A stretch of 64,000 nucleotides of DNA, taken from assembly GCA_963806635.1 (NCBI GenBank), contig CAWDZA010000015.1:806001-870000 (forward strand), given 5' to 3'. The stretch comes from CAVVEQ01 sp963806635 (GTDB lineage: Bacteria > Chloroflexota > Anaerolineae > Anaerolineales > Anaerolineaceae). Both the position numbers and the translations under genes were made by a program. Under the pieces are notes generated by a model. That model worked only from the letters and a program-made list of their open reading frames with translations, did no database searches and was not told the origin of the DNA. Shown in pieces: positions 8,035 to 16,131 of this stretch; positions within the stretch are counted from its first letter, which is position 1; each line of letters starts with the position of its first letter.

Positions 8035-9456
8035 ATGGCGGACAAAATAAAATTTGGTACGGATGGTTGGAGAGGTGTGATTGCTGAGGATTACACGTTC
8101 GACAACGTTCGCCGTGCAGCCCAGGGATTTGCCAGTTATATGCTGGAAAATGGAAAAAGCGGTCACTGGTTCGTCGTTGGGTACGATAAACGCTTCGACT
8201 CCGAGTATTTTGCCCAGGCTGCCGCAGAAGTGTTAGCGGGCAATGGTCTCAAAGCCCACCTCACCTGTGACGCCACCCCCACCCCGGTGATAGCTTATGC
8301 GGTGGTCGATAAAAAAGCCTCCGGCGCAATCAATATCACAGCTTCGCATAACCCTCCCACCGATAATGGTTTCAAAGTCCGTGACGAACATGGCGGGGCA
8401 ATTGCCCCCGATGGGTTAACCCGCATCGAAAGCCTGATCCCGGATGATCTGAAGGACGTCAAACGAGTCGCCCTTAAGGAAGCCGAAGAACAAGGCATGA
8501 TCCAGGTCTTTGATCCCGCTCCTGCGTATATTGAACACCTGAAAGACCTCATTGATCTTGAAAGCATACGTTCCGCATCCTTGAAAGTGGTAGTGGATTG
8601 CATGTGGGGAAACGGCTCAGGCTGGTTTCCAAGATTGCTATCAGGGGGTAATATCGAGATTCTGGAAATTCATAATGAAAGAAATCCATCCTTTCCGGAG
8701 ATGAAACGCCCGGAACCCATACCCCCTAACATCAATGTTGGGCTGGCAAAAACTCTGGATACAAAAGCGGATGTGCTGCTGATAACAGATGGCGACGCCG
8801 ACCGGGTGGGTGTGGGTGATGAACACGGCGAGTTCGTGAATCAGCTCCGTGTTTACGCGCTCCTGGCGTATTATTTCCTGGAGGTTCGCGGGGAGCGCGG
8901 CCCAATCGTCAAGACGCTTTCCTCAACCAGTATGCTTGAAAAGCTTGGCAAGCTTTATAACGTTCCTGTTTATGAGACCGGAGTTGGTTTCAAATACGTT
9001 GCTCCCAAGATGCTGGAAACGAACGCTATGCTCGGTGGGGAGGAATCCGGAGGATACGCCTTCCGGGGAAATGTCCCCGAGCGGGATGGCATCCTGGCTG
9101 GTCTGTATATACTCGATATGATGATCAAATTAAAGCAGAAACCCTCCGGTTTGATAGATATTCTCTTTTCCAAGATCGGTCCGCATTATTATGACCGCGT
9201 GGATCGTGCATTCACCGGGAACCGGGCTGATCGCGAGCAGAAAATCCTGGACGCCAAACCGGAGTTCATCGGTGGGTTGCGCTGCACGGGTTTAAACACC
9301 ACGGATGGGTTCAAATTTATCCTGGAGGATGGAGGCTGGTGCCTGATCCGGTTTTCTGGAACCGAACCCATCATGCGCGTATATTGTGAGACCACGCATG
9401 GGGATAAAGTTAAGGGTATCCTGATGGACGGATTACGGATCGCAGGTTTGAATTAA
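8035..9456 (+). CDS. Phosphoglucomutase/phosphomannomutase family protein
   Basis: Interconverts hexose 1- and 6-phosphates through a phosphoserine intermediate, feeding sugar nucleotides for glycans. The 473-residue protein has all four family elements: 'KFGTDGWRGVI' at the N terminus, the phosphoserine loop 'INITASHNPPTDNGFK', the metal loop 'LITDGDADRVGVGD', the sugar loop 'GGEESGGYAF' and the phosphate loop 'RFSGTEPIMRVY'. The start has a strong AGGAGGAAAGA site. It overlaps no gene but its stop directly abuts the TTG start of the next. Substrate preference (Glc, Man or GlcN) cannot be settled by eye. Confidence 0.92.
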   Translation: MADKIKFGTDGWRGVIAEDYTFDNVRRAAQGFASYMLENGKSGHWFVVGYDKRFDSEYFAQAAAEVLAGNGLKAHLTCDATPTPVIAYAVVDKKASGAINITASHNPPTDNGFKVRDEHGGAIAPDGLTRIESLIPDDLKDVKRVALKEAEEQGMIQVFDPAPAYIEHLKDLIDLESIRSASLKVVVDCMWGNGSGWFPRLLSGGNIEILEIHNERNPSFPEMKRPEPIPPNINVGLAKTLDTKADVLLITDGDADRVGVGDEHGEFVNQLRVYALLAYYFLEVRGERGPIVKTLSSTSMLEKLGKLYNVPVYETGVGFKYVAPKMLETNAMLGGEESGGYAFRGNVPERDGILAGLYILDMMIKLKQKPSGLIDILFSKIGPHYYDRVDRAFTGNRADREQKILDAKPEFIGGLRCTGLNTTDGFKFILEDGGWCLIRFSGTEPIMRVYCETTHGDKVKGILMDGLRIAGLN

Positions 9457-10257
9457 TTGCTAGTCGATACCCACTGCCATCTCAATTTGGAAGTTTTCAC
9501 CGGGGATTTGGAAGAAGTCATCCGCCGTTCTCTCGATGCGGGCATCTCGAAGATTATCGTGCCGGGCGTCGACCTGGAAACCAGCAAAAGGGCGATCGAA
9601 CTTAGCAGAAGGTACGATTGTTGTTTTGCGGCTGTGGGGATTCACCCGAACTATGCTGCTTCAGCGAAACCCCAGGATATTACCCAGATAAAATCCCTGG
9701 CTGCAGAACCCAAGGTGGTAGCCATTGGGGAGATCGGGTTGGATCTTTACCGGGATTATGCCCCTTTGAATGTACAGAGCGACCTGCTCTCGCAAATGCT
9801 TTATATTGCGAAAGAGAAAAATCTTCCGCTTATCATCCACAGCCGGTCCGCAGTTGGTGAACTGCTCAAAATCCTGAAAACCTGGTTCTTATCGCTAAAT
9901 GAGTCACACGACAAATTGGCGGATGCTCCTGGGGTAATGCACGCGTTTGAGGGGTCGCTTGAAGAAGCGGAAAAGTTTCGTGAAATGGGTTTCGCGATTG
10001 GTCTTGGTGGAGCCTGGACATATGATCCTTCCCGCGTGGATCAAAGCATAATCACCAAAATACCTTTCACCTCCTTCGTTTTTGAAACGGATTCCCCCTA
10101 TCTCACACCTGTTCCCTGGCGCGGGAAACGCAACGAACCTGCTTTTCTGGCAGAAACTGTCCAATGTATTGCTCAAAAAACAGGTATGAATTCTACAGAA
10201 TTATGTAAAATAAGTACTAACACTGCGAAAAAGATTTTTTCCTTGGAGTTAATTTGA
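9457..10257 (+). CDS. tatD: TatD-family metal-dependent hydrolase/DNase
   Basis: A TIM-barrel metallohydrolase; family members are 3'-5' exonucleases or D-aminoacyl-tRNA deacylase-like. The 266-residue protein begins 'LVDTHCHLN' with the HxH metal motif, then 'AIGEIGLDLYRDYAP', 'IIHSRSA' and 'FETDSPYLTP', all standard TatD ligands. The start is TTG, one base after the upstream stop codon, chosen because the conserved HxH region begins at residue 5. The end overlaps the start of the prenyl synthase gene by 4 nt (TTGA), so the three genes are one unit. Confidence 0.92.
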   Translation: MLVDTHCHLNLEVFTGDLEEVIRRSLDAGISKIIVPGVDLETSKRAIELSRRYDCCFAAVGIHPNYAASAKPQDITQIKSLAAEPKVVAIGEIGLDLYRDYAPLNVQSDLLSQMLYIAKEKNLPLIIHSRSAVGELLKILKTWFLSLNESHDKLADAPGVMHAFEGSLEEAEKFREMGFAIGLGGAWTYDPSRVDQSIITKIPFTSFVFETDSPYLTPVPWRGKRNEPAFLAETVQCIAQKTGMNSTELCKISTNTAKKIFSLELI

Positions 10258-11225
10258 GCAATCTGAATGAGATTTTTCTGCCGGTCCAGGAAGATTTGGC
10301 TAAGGTCGAAGAGATCATGCGCGCCTCGGTGCAAAGTCCAAATCCTTACCTCGCCGCTGCGCTTGAGCAGATCCTTTCTGCTGGTGGAAAAAGGATCCGA
10401 CCTGCCATTTCACTCCTCACCGGTAAAATGCTGGATGGTCCTGCAGAAAGGATCCATCTTCTTGCAGCCTCTGTGGAGGTACTCCATTCAGCTACATTGG
10501 TTCATGATGATCTTATCGATAATTCATTGATCCGCCGCGGGATGCAAACCCTGAATGCCAAATGGTCAGCGGGTGCTACCGTCCTTTCTGGAGATTATCT
10601 TTTTTCCTGCGCAGCTCGCCTGGCAGCGGAAACAGAATCCACAAAAGTGGTCGGCAGGTTCGCCGAGACGCTCTCAATCATTGTGAACGGGGAGATCACC
10701 CAACTCTTCAGCGGTCCATGCAGGTTGGACCGTCAGGATTATTACCAGCGTATTTACGCAAAAACAGCTTCTTTATTCGAAACCTGTGCGTTTTGTTCTG
10801 CACTGCTCTGCACAGAGGATCCTTCCATCCAGGAAGCTTTCCGTATTTTTGGCAGGGAAATCGGAATGGCCTTTCAGATCGTGGATGATATACTGGATTA
10901 CACAGGTGATCAGGTCACGCTCGGAAAACCAATCGGGAGCGACCTGCATCAAGGGTTACTTACCCTGCCGCTGCAGATATATGCAGAGAGATATCCGGAA
11001 CGACCCTACATTCAGGAAATTCTCACAGGTAATTGCCTGGACGATCGTGATTCCATACAAATGCTGATCGCCGACCTGACAGCTACCGAAGCGATCCAGG
11101 AGTCCTTCCAGGTCGCTCGTGAATTTTCTGAACGGGGTATCCAGGCCATCGCGTCCTTTCCGAAATCGGATGCTCATGAGTCGTTGATCAAAATCGCTCG
11201 ATTCATCGTTGACCGCGATATGTGA
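10254..11225 (+). CDS. Polyprenyl diphosphate synthase (octaprenyl/solanesyl type)
   Basis: Condenses isopentenyl diphosphate with allylic diphosphates to make all-trans polyprenyl chains for quinones or lipid carriers. The 323-residue protein has 'GGKRIRPAISLL', the first Asp-rich region 'LVHDDLIDNSLIRRG' and the second 'QIVDDILDYTGD', the classic magnesium sites. The start is TTG overlapping the tatD stop. The residues before the first Asp motif suggest a long-chain rather than farnesyl product, but chain length is an inference. Quinone genes are not visible nearby. Confidence 0.92.
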   Translation: MSNLNEIFLPVQEDLAKVEEIMRASVQSPNPYLAAALEQILSAGGKRIRPAISLLTGKMLDGPAERIHLLAASVEVLHSATLVHDDLIDNSLIRRGMQTLNAKWSAGATVLSGDYLFSCAARLAAETESTKVVGRFAETLSIIVNGEITQLFSGPCRLDRQDYYQRIYAKTASLFETCAFCSALLCTEDPSIQEAFRIFGREIGMAFQIVDDILDYTGDQVTLGKPIGSDLHQGLLTLPLQIYAERYPERPYIQEILTGNCLDDRDSIQMLIADLTATEAIQESFQVAREFSERGIQAIASFPKSDAHESLIKIARFIVDRDM

Positions 11226-11233
11226 TTACCAGT

Positions 11234-11260
11234 TAAAAAGAAAAAGCCGTTTTCACGGCT
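11234..11260 (-). terminator. Rho-independent terminator of tRNA-Leu
   Basis: On the minus strand AGCCGT-GAAA-ACGGCT (11245-11260) is followed by a T-rich run (11234-11244). It begins 7 nt beyond the tRNA 3' end and has a stable GAAA tetraloop. It lies in the short gap after the prenyl synthase gene. Confidence 0.9.
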
Positions 11261-11266
11261 GCTGAA

Positions 11267-11348
11267 TGCGCTGGGTGGGAGTTGAACCCACACGCCTTGC
11301 GGCACATGGCCCTCAACCATGCCTGTCTGCCAATTCCAGCACCAGCGC
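11267..11348 (-). tRNA. tRNA-Leu, anticodon GAG
   Basis: The 82-nt minus-strand sequence folds as a class II tRNA: acceptor GCGCTGG with CCAGCGC, anticodon stem CATGG/CCATG around loop TTGAGGG giving GAG at positions 34-36, a long variable arm TGCC-GCAA-GGCG, and a T arm GTGGG-TTCAACT-CCCAC. The discriminator base is A, as expected for leucine. The CCA end is not encoded. The gene is followed by its own terminator and preceded by a consensus promoter, and lies antisense to the plus-strand genes around it. Confidence 0.95.
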
Positions 11349-11360
11349 AAAAGCAACGCT

Positions 11361-11388
11361 ATTATAACTGGCTTGAAGGATGTGTCAA
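11361..11388 (-). promoter_or_regulatory. Consensus sigma-70 promoter of tRNA-Leu
   Basis: Read on the minus strand, TTGACA (11383-11388), a 16-bp spacer and TATAAT (11361-11366) match both hexamers perfectly. The -10 lies 12 bp before the tRNA 5' end, so the 5' leader removed by RNase P would be only a few nucleotides. The element lies in the leader of plsX, which is read in the opposite direction. Confidence 0.9.
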
Positions 11389-11410
11389 GAAATATTTCTC
11401 TGGAGGCAAA

Positions 11411-12424
11411 ATGGCAATCGTACTGGATGGCATGGGTAGTGACAATTATCCTGATCCTGAGATTCAGGCAGCAATTGAATCATCGATAAAACTAAATGAG
11501 GAGATTATTCTAGTCGGAGATGAGAACCTTCTCAGTCCAAAATTGAAGGCAGCCAACCAAATCCAGGCTAAGGTTCGGATTGTGCATGCCCCGGATATTT
11601 TGAAAATGGATGAACATGCGGTGGAAGCCGCCCGCCAGAAACCGCAGAACTCAATGGCGGTTGGCATGAACCTTGTGAAAACCGGCGAAGCCCGTGCTTT
11701 TGTCACCGCAGGCAATACCGGGGCTGCGTATTTCACGGCTGTGACCACATTGCGCCGAATCCGGGGCGTTTCCCGCCCGGCATTATCGGCTGTCCTGCCA
11801 GTCAGGAACGGTCATGCGCTCTTTATGGACACTGGCGCAAACGCGGATTGCCGCCCGGAATTCTTGCTGGAATTTGCCATCATGGGATCCATCTACGCCG
11901 AGAAGTTGCTAAACCACCCTAAACCGCGCGTGGGAATTCTTGCCAATGGTGAGGAAGCCGGGAAAGGCAATGAGCTTGTTAAAGCCGCTTATCCCCTCCT
12001 TCAGGGTTCAGGACTGAATTTCGTGGGCAATATCGAACCGAAAGATTTCTATTCCGGAAAAGTCGATGTGCTTGTTACGGATGGTTTCACCGGTAACGTG
12101 TTCATCAAGTCCAGTGAAGCGGTTGCCAAAGTGATCACCGATAACCTGCGGGAACAAATCTCCGCGTCATTCATCCGAAAGATGGGATACCTGCTGGTCA
12201 AACCTGCCTTCGTCGCGCTCAAGAAAATGCTCGATCCAGGCGAGATCGGGGCGGCTTTCCTCTTGGGTGTGGACGGTTACGTTTTCATTGGTCACGGACG
12301 TTCAGATGCCAGGGCGCTTTCCAACGGACTTGCGCTGGCTCAACGAGCGGTGGATTCGAAAATCCTGGAATCGATCAGGTCTGAGATCCAGGAACGTGTC
12401 GGCTCAAAGCCTGCGGCAGGTTGA
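11411..12424 (+). CDS. plsX: Phosphate acyltransferase PlsX
   Basis: Converts acyl-ACP to acyl-phosphate, the first step of phosphatidic acid synthesis with PlsY. The 337-residue protein begins 'AIVLDGMGSDNYPDPEIQ' and has 'VTAGNTGAAYFTA' and 'LVTDGFTGNVFIKSSEAV', all typical of PlsX. I chose the ATG at 11411, which has GGAGG 5 nt upstream; an upstream extension of the frame would run through the antisense tRNA and is not conserved. No fabD/fabH genes follow, unlike the usual plsX-fab order. Confidence 0.94.
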   Translation: MAIVLDGMGSDNYPDPEIQAAIESSIKLNEEIILVGDENLLSPKLKAANQIQAKVRIVHAPDILKMDEHAVEAARQKPQNSMAVGMNLVKTGEARAFVTAGNTGAAYFTAVTTLRRIRGVSRPALSAVLPVRNGHALFMDTGANADCRPEFLLEFAIMGSIYAEKLLNHPKPRVGILANGEEAGKGNELVKAAYPLLQGSGLNFVGNIEPKDFYSGKVDVLVTDGFTGNVFIKSSEAVAKVITDNLREQISASFIRKMGYLLVKPAFVALKKMLDPGEIGAAFLLGVDGYVFIGHGRSDARALSNGLALAQRAVDSKILESIRSEIQERVGSKPAAG

Positions 12425-12431
12425 TCCCAAT

Positions 12432-13133
12432 ATGAAGATTTACTCCAACGATAAATTGATCAAACGTAACAAGCTCCTCAGCCGGATGACCTTGATCCTG
12501 GGCTTGGGTTTTATGGGCTTTGCATTTTTTACCCTGCTCAATACGGATACGACTTCCCGTCTCTTTATCCCTTCCCTCATCTCCGGCGCAATCGGAATCA
12601 TCCTCGCCACGGTCAACATTCCCCTGTCAGCCCGATTCGGCGTTTCACCTCGCCCGGATGAAATGATCAGTGCTTCCCTCAAAGGGTTGGATAACTCCTT
12701 TTCCCTTTTCCACTACACTACCGCCGTCCCCCATCTACTGGTTGGTCCATCGGGTATTTGGCTAATCAACACATATATGGTTCAGGGAAAAGTGAACTAT
12801 TTCGTTGAGAAAAAACGTTGGAAATTGGTTAAATCCGGCCGTTTTTTCTCAAAGATTTTTGGAACTGAAAGTATCGGGAACCCGACGCTTGAGGCTGAAG
12901 CAACTCAGCACGATTTTCAAAAATTGATCGGGAGACTCAACCCGATACCAGCACTCCCAGATCCCACTCCCCTCGCGCTGTTCATCAGCAAGGAAGTCAC
13001 CCTGGAAACCGAGGATGCACCTTTTCCCGCCATTAGTCTGGATAAATTGAAAGGCTTTGTTCGCAAGAATCCTGATCTGCCAGATGATCAAAAATCAGCT
13101 ATCAAAGAGCTGATCAAACAGATATCGGAATAA
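12432..13133 (+). CDS. Membrane protein with NERD-like region, function unknown
   Basis: The 233-residue protein has two hydrophobic segments near the N terminus (about residues 17-35 and 42-60), then a soluble part. The stretch 'HLLVGPSGIWLINTYMVQGK' resembles the core of NERD (nuclease-related) domains, where a strand pair ends in a Gly-hydrophobic-Asn/Asp turn, but the catalytic E-x-K pattern is not clear. It follows plsX by 7 nt, so it is likely cotranscribed. The NERD link is tentative and I assign no activity. Confidence 0.65.
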   Translation: MKIYSNDKLIKRNKLLSRMTLILGLGFMGFAFFTLLNTDTTSRLFIPSLISGAIGIILATVNIPLSARFGVSPRPDEMISASLKGLDNSFSLFHYTTAVPHLLVGPSGIWLINTYMVQGKVNYFVEKKRWKLVKSGRFFSKIFGTESIGNPTLEAEATQHDFQKLIGRLNPIPALPDPTPLALFISKEVTLETEDAPFPAISLDKLKGFVRKNPDLPDDQKSAIKELIKQISE

Positions 13134-13169
13134 GTAGATTTCAAATTATACGAAATCGAATCCTGAATT

Positions 13170-13916
13170 CTAATCTCGCTTGGGCTTTCCCTTGTCAGGA
13201 ACACTTGCCTTTAATTTTTGGATTTCCTCTGTGCTCAGATAACGCCAACTTCCGGCTTTCAGGCTCCCCAATTCCAAAGTCGCCAGCCTGGTGCGGATGA
13301 TCTTCTTAACCGGTAAACCGAGTGTTTTCCCCACTTCCTTAATCTGCCGCTTGCGCCCCTCCCGCATGATGATCTTAAGCCAGGTCGTATTCTCTTTTTG
13401 TTTTTGTATGTAAACCTTTGCGGGTAATGTTTTCTCGCCTTCTTCCAAAACAACCCCCCTGCGCCAGGCAGCCAGTTGTTTTTCGTCAGGTCTGCCATCC
13501 ACTAACACCTGGTATTCTTTCTCATGGCCATAACGGGGGTGAGTTAACCGGTTGGCCAGATCGCCATCATCGGTCATTAGGATCAACCCTTCTGCATCGA
13601 TATCCAGCCGCCCCACCGGGTAAAGATGACCCTCAACTGGTATCTGATCCCGCACGGAAGGTCGTGGATCAGCAGGGTCTGTGTCAGATCTCACTCCAAC
13701 CGTTTTGTTGAAAATGATATAGGTTTTCTTTCGTTCAATTAGGGAAAGCTGCTTCCCGTCCACCTTGATACGATCGGTTGCAATATCTGCCTTTGATCCC
13801 AGCTTTGCAGTCACGCCATTGACTGTTACCCGTTGTAATTCAATTAATTCCTCACAGGATCTTCGTGATCCATAGCCAGCCTGGGAAAGGATTTTTTGCA
13901 ATCGCTCTTCAGTCAT
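13170..13916 (-). CDS. rluB: rRNA pseudouridine synthase, RluB/RsuA family
   Basis: Isomerises specific uridines of rRNA to pseudouridine. The 248-residue protein starts with an S4 RNA-binding domain ('RLQKILSQAGYGSRRSCEEL', about 1-60), followed by the catalytic domain with 'PVGRLDIDAEGLILMTDDG' holding the catalytic Asp, and 'EGRKRQIKEVGKTLGLPVKK' near the C terminus. It lies 3 nt after scpB, an arrangement common in many bacteria. Whether it modifies 23S position 2605 (RluB) or 16S 516 (RsuA) is uncertain; linkage to scpB favours RluB. Confidence 0.93.
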   Translation of the reverse strand: MTEERLQKILSQAGYGSRRSCEELIELQRVTVNGVTAKLGSKADIATDRIKVDGKQLSLIERKKTYIIFNKTVGVRSDTDPADPRPSVRDQIPVEGHLYPVGRLDIDAEGLILMTDDGDLANRLTHPRYGHEKEYQVLVDGRPDEKQLAAWRRGVVLEEGEKTLPAKVYIQKQKENTTWLKIIMREGRKRQIKEVGKTLGLPVKKIIRTRLATLELGSLKAGSWRYLSTEEIQKLKASVPDKGKPKRD

Positions 13917-13919
13917 TGG

Positions 13920-14489
13920 CTAGTCCTTCAACAAGGGGTTTTCTTCCACAGCATCTTCCGCCAAAGTCTCGTAATCAAAGGGCGGTAATTCCTGGATAGC
14001 CCCCAAACCGAATTGCTGCAGGAATGCACTGGTGGTGGAATAGAGGATCGGCCTGCCTGGTCCATCCGCACGTCCAGATTCCTCGATCATTCCTTTTTGC
14101 AGAAGGCTTTTTATGACTCCGTCGCTGTTGACACCTCGAATTGCATCGATTCCCGGTCTCGTAATGGGCTGCTTGTAGGCAACGATCGAAAGGGTCTCCA
14201 CTCCCGCGCGGCTTAAGCGGGAACTGGCTTCCAAACCTAGAAGTTTCTCCACCTGCGGGGCAAATTCCGGGTCGGTGGTTAATTCCACCTTTCCTTTATG
14301 CCATTTCAAACGTAAACCGCCATCTTCAGAGTAGCGCGTTTCGAGGATTTTCAACACCTCATCAACTTCAGCGATTTTCATCTCGGAAGCCTCGGCCAAT
14401 TGCGCAACAGAAACCGCAGTTGGTGCTGCAAAAAGCATCGCTTCGATCATCGCGTGAATAGGCAAAGGGGAGGGAGGATTTTCACTCAT
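13920..14489 (-). CDS. scpB: Segregation and condensation protein B
   Basis: A winged-helix dimer that binds the ScpA kleisin of the SMC condensin complex and helps chromosome segregation. The 189-residue protein has the two winged-helix units, including 'VEKLLGLEASSRLSRAGVET' and 'SIVAYKQPITRPGIDAIRGV', followed by 'RPILYSTTSAFLQQFGL'. I chose the ATG at 14489 because homology begins shortly after it ('IHAMIEAMLFAA'); an upstream start at 14564 would run across the promoter region. ScpA is not next to it in this window. Confidence 0.93.
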   Translation of the reverse strand: MSENPPSPLPIHAMIEAMLFAAPTAVSVAQLAEASEMKIAEVDEVLKILETRYSEDGGLRLKWHKGKVELTTDPEFAPQVEKLLGLEASSRLSRAGVETLSIVAYKQPITRPGIDAIRGVNSDGVIKSLLQKGMIEESGRADGPGRPILYSTTSAFLQQFGLGAIQELPPFDYETLAEDAVEENPLLKD

Positions 14490-14521
14490 GCTATAATCAA
14501 AAATTGCTAAATTAAGATTGT

Positions 14522-14527
14522 TGATTA
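14522..14527 (-). promoter_or_regulatory. -10 element for the scpB-rluB unit
   Basis: TATAAT is found on the minus strand about 32 nt upstream of the chosen scpB start, in the divergent gap with the lipoprotein gene. No good -35 is evident, so this is a position-supported guess. Confidence 0.4.
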
Positions 14528-14546
14528 TACCTTTTCCATCGTACAA

Positions 14547-16127
14547 ATGACCAAAATCACCCACTTTTGCTCAGCACTGCTAGTCATTATCCTTCTCGTC
14601 TCCTGCAACTCGAATTCCACTCCCGGAGAGATGATCCAGGTAGCCATCGATGCCGATGGCAAACAGATTCCGCTCGAAGTCTCCGCCAAAACGTCCGTCG
14701 CCCAGGCGCTTGAAAAGGCCGGGATTGAATTAAAGAACCTGGACCGGGTGGAGCCTGAGTCATTCAAACTCATCACCGCTCCGACCAACATCCAGGTTAT
14801 CCGCGTCTCGGAGGAATTCGATGTGGAGGAGCAGGTCATTCCTTTTGAGCACCAAACGGTTCAGAATGAATCACTGCCCAAGGGGCAGACGCTTCTGATC
14901 CAGCCGGGCGCGAATGGCAGCCAGCAGATCACTTACCGCAGGGTGATGGAAGACGGCGTTCAAAAATCTCGATCGGTCTTCCAGGTATCTGTAGTAAAAG
15001 ATCCTGTGCCTGAGATCACCATGGTGGGCGTGCAAACACCTTTCACCCCTCTTCCCATCCCTGGCAGGATTGCATATCTGATCGCGGGCAACGCCTGGGT
15101 AATGGAAGGCTCCACCGGGACACGCAGGCCGATGGTAACAACGGGTGATCTCGACGGGCAGATCTTCACGCTTTCAAATGATGGCCGCTGGCTTCTCTAT
15201 TCCCGGAAAGCGCCTGCAGATAGCAAAAATATCAATTCGCTTTTCGCCATTGATATCGCGCATGAAGGTCAAGCGCCAATCGATCTTGGGCTCAACAATG
15301 TGATTCACCATGCCGCCTGGGTGCCGAATCAGGAAAATACCTTCACTTATTCGACAGTAGAGCCACGCGACGCCCCACCTGGCTGGCAATCGAACAATGA
15401 CCTTTGGATGATGACCTTCACTAGCAGCGGGAGTGTGATCCGCAATGACAAGATCATAGAACCTAACAGCGGGGGAACCTATGGCTGGTGGGGAACAGAA
15501 TTCACCTGGTCTCCGGATGGGAATCACCTTGCCTACGCCCGCCCGGATCAAATCGGTCTGGTGGACCAAAAAGAAGGCACCTTCGTCCTCTTGCAGAACT
15601 TGATCCCTTACAACAGTCAAAGTGACTGGGCTTGGATCCCGCCTTTGGAGTGGTCTCCGGATTCCCGCGTTTTCTTTTATCCGGATCACAGTGCCGGAGC
15701 TGCGGATTCCCAGCCAGGCTCATCTCCCGATTTCAACCTTGAGGCGGATTTCCTTCAATCCAATTCTCCTGTGACCATAGTCCCGCTCACCGGCATGTTT
15801 GCATATCCAGCAGCTTCTACGCTGCAACCGGATGGGCGCTATCAGTTAAGTTACCTGCAAGCGATCTTCCCATCTCGAAGCGATACGAGCCGGTATAAGA
15901 TCGTCCTGATGGATCGGGATGGATCCAACAAAGCCACGGTTTTCCCACCCGAAGGATCGGCCGGGATCGAACCCCAGCGTGTTTTATGGTCACCTCCGGA
16001 TGAAAATGAAGTTACCAACAGGCTCGCCTTCCTCTACCAGGGTAACATCTGGTTTCTCGACCTTCCCGACCTGGTTACACACCAGGTGACCGGGGATGGA
16101 TTGATTTCACGAATGGATTGGAGATGA
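14547..16127 (+). CDS. Lipoprotein with DUF348 and G5 domains and TolB-like propeller
   Basis: The 526-residue protein has a lipoprotein signal ending 'LLVSC' (Cys at about 21). It continues with a DUF348-like ubiquitin fold (about 32-85, 'VSAKTSVAQALEKAGIEL'), a G5 domain (about 90-155, with the 'VIPFEHQTVQNESLPKG' pattern seen in surface cell-wall proteins) and then a TolB/PD40 beta-propeller (about 165-526) with repeats such as 'WSPDGNHLAYARPDQ'. DUF348-G5 pairs usually sit in YabE/Rpf-like wall hydrolases, whereas here they carry a propeller. It probably sits on the outer face of the membrane. The function is unknown; the next gene makes a sugar nucleotide for surface glycans. Confidence 0.8.
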   Translation: MTKITHFCSALLVIILLVSCNSNSTPGEMIQVAIDADGKQIPLEVSAKTSVAQALEKAGIELKNLDRVEPESFKLITAPTNIQVIRVSEEFDVEEQVIPFEHQTVQNESLPKGQTLLIQPGANGSQQITYRRVMEDGVQKSRSVFQVSVVKDPVPEITMVGVQTPFTPLPIPGRIAYLIAGNAWVMEGSTGTRRPMVTTGDLDGQIFTLSNDGRWLLYSRKAPADSKNINSLFAIDIAHEGQAPIDLGLNNVIHHAAWVPNQENTFTYSTVEPRDAPPGWQSNNDLWMMTFTSSGSVIRNDKIIEPNSGGTYGWWGTEFTWSPDGNHLAYARPDQIGLVDQKEGTFVLLQNLIPYNSQSDWAWIPPLEWSPDSRVFFYPDHSAGAADSQPGSSPDFNLEADFLQSNSPVTIVPLTGMFAYPAASTLQPDGRYQLSYLQAIFPSRSDTSRYKIVLMDRDGSNKATVFPPEGSAGIEPQRVLWSPPDENEVTNRLAFLYQGNIWFLDLPDLVTHQVTGDGLISRMDWR

Positions 16128-16131
16128 TTTG

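Noticed and set aside
11282..11410. In-frame upstream extension of plsX across the tRNA gene
   Set aside because: The extension reads through the antisense tRNA and its promoter, has no ribosome binding site and no PlsX homology; the ATG at 11411 has GGAGG.
12267..12431. Upstream extension of the NERD-like protein gene inside plsX
   Set aside because: It would overlap plsX by over 150 bp with atypical sequence; the ATG at 12432 follows the plsX stop at normal spacing.
14490..14564. Longer N terminus for scpB
   Set aside because: It crosses the likely promoter and adds residues not seen in ScpB; the ATG at 14489 lies just before the conserved part.
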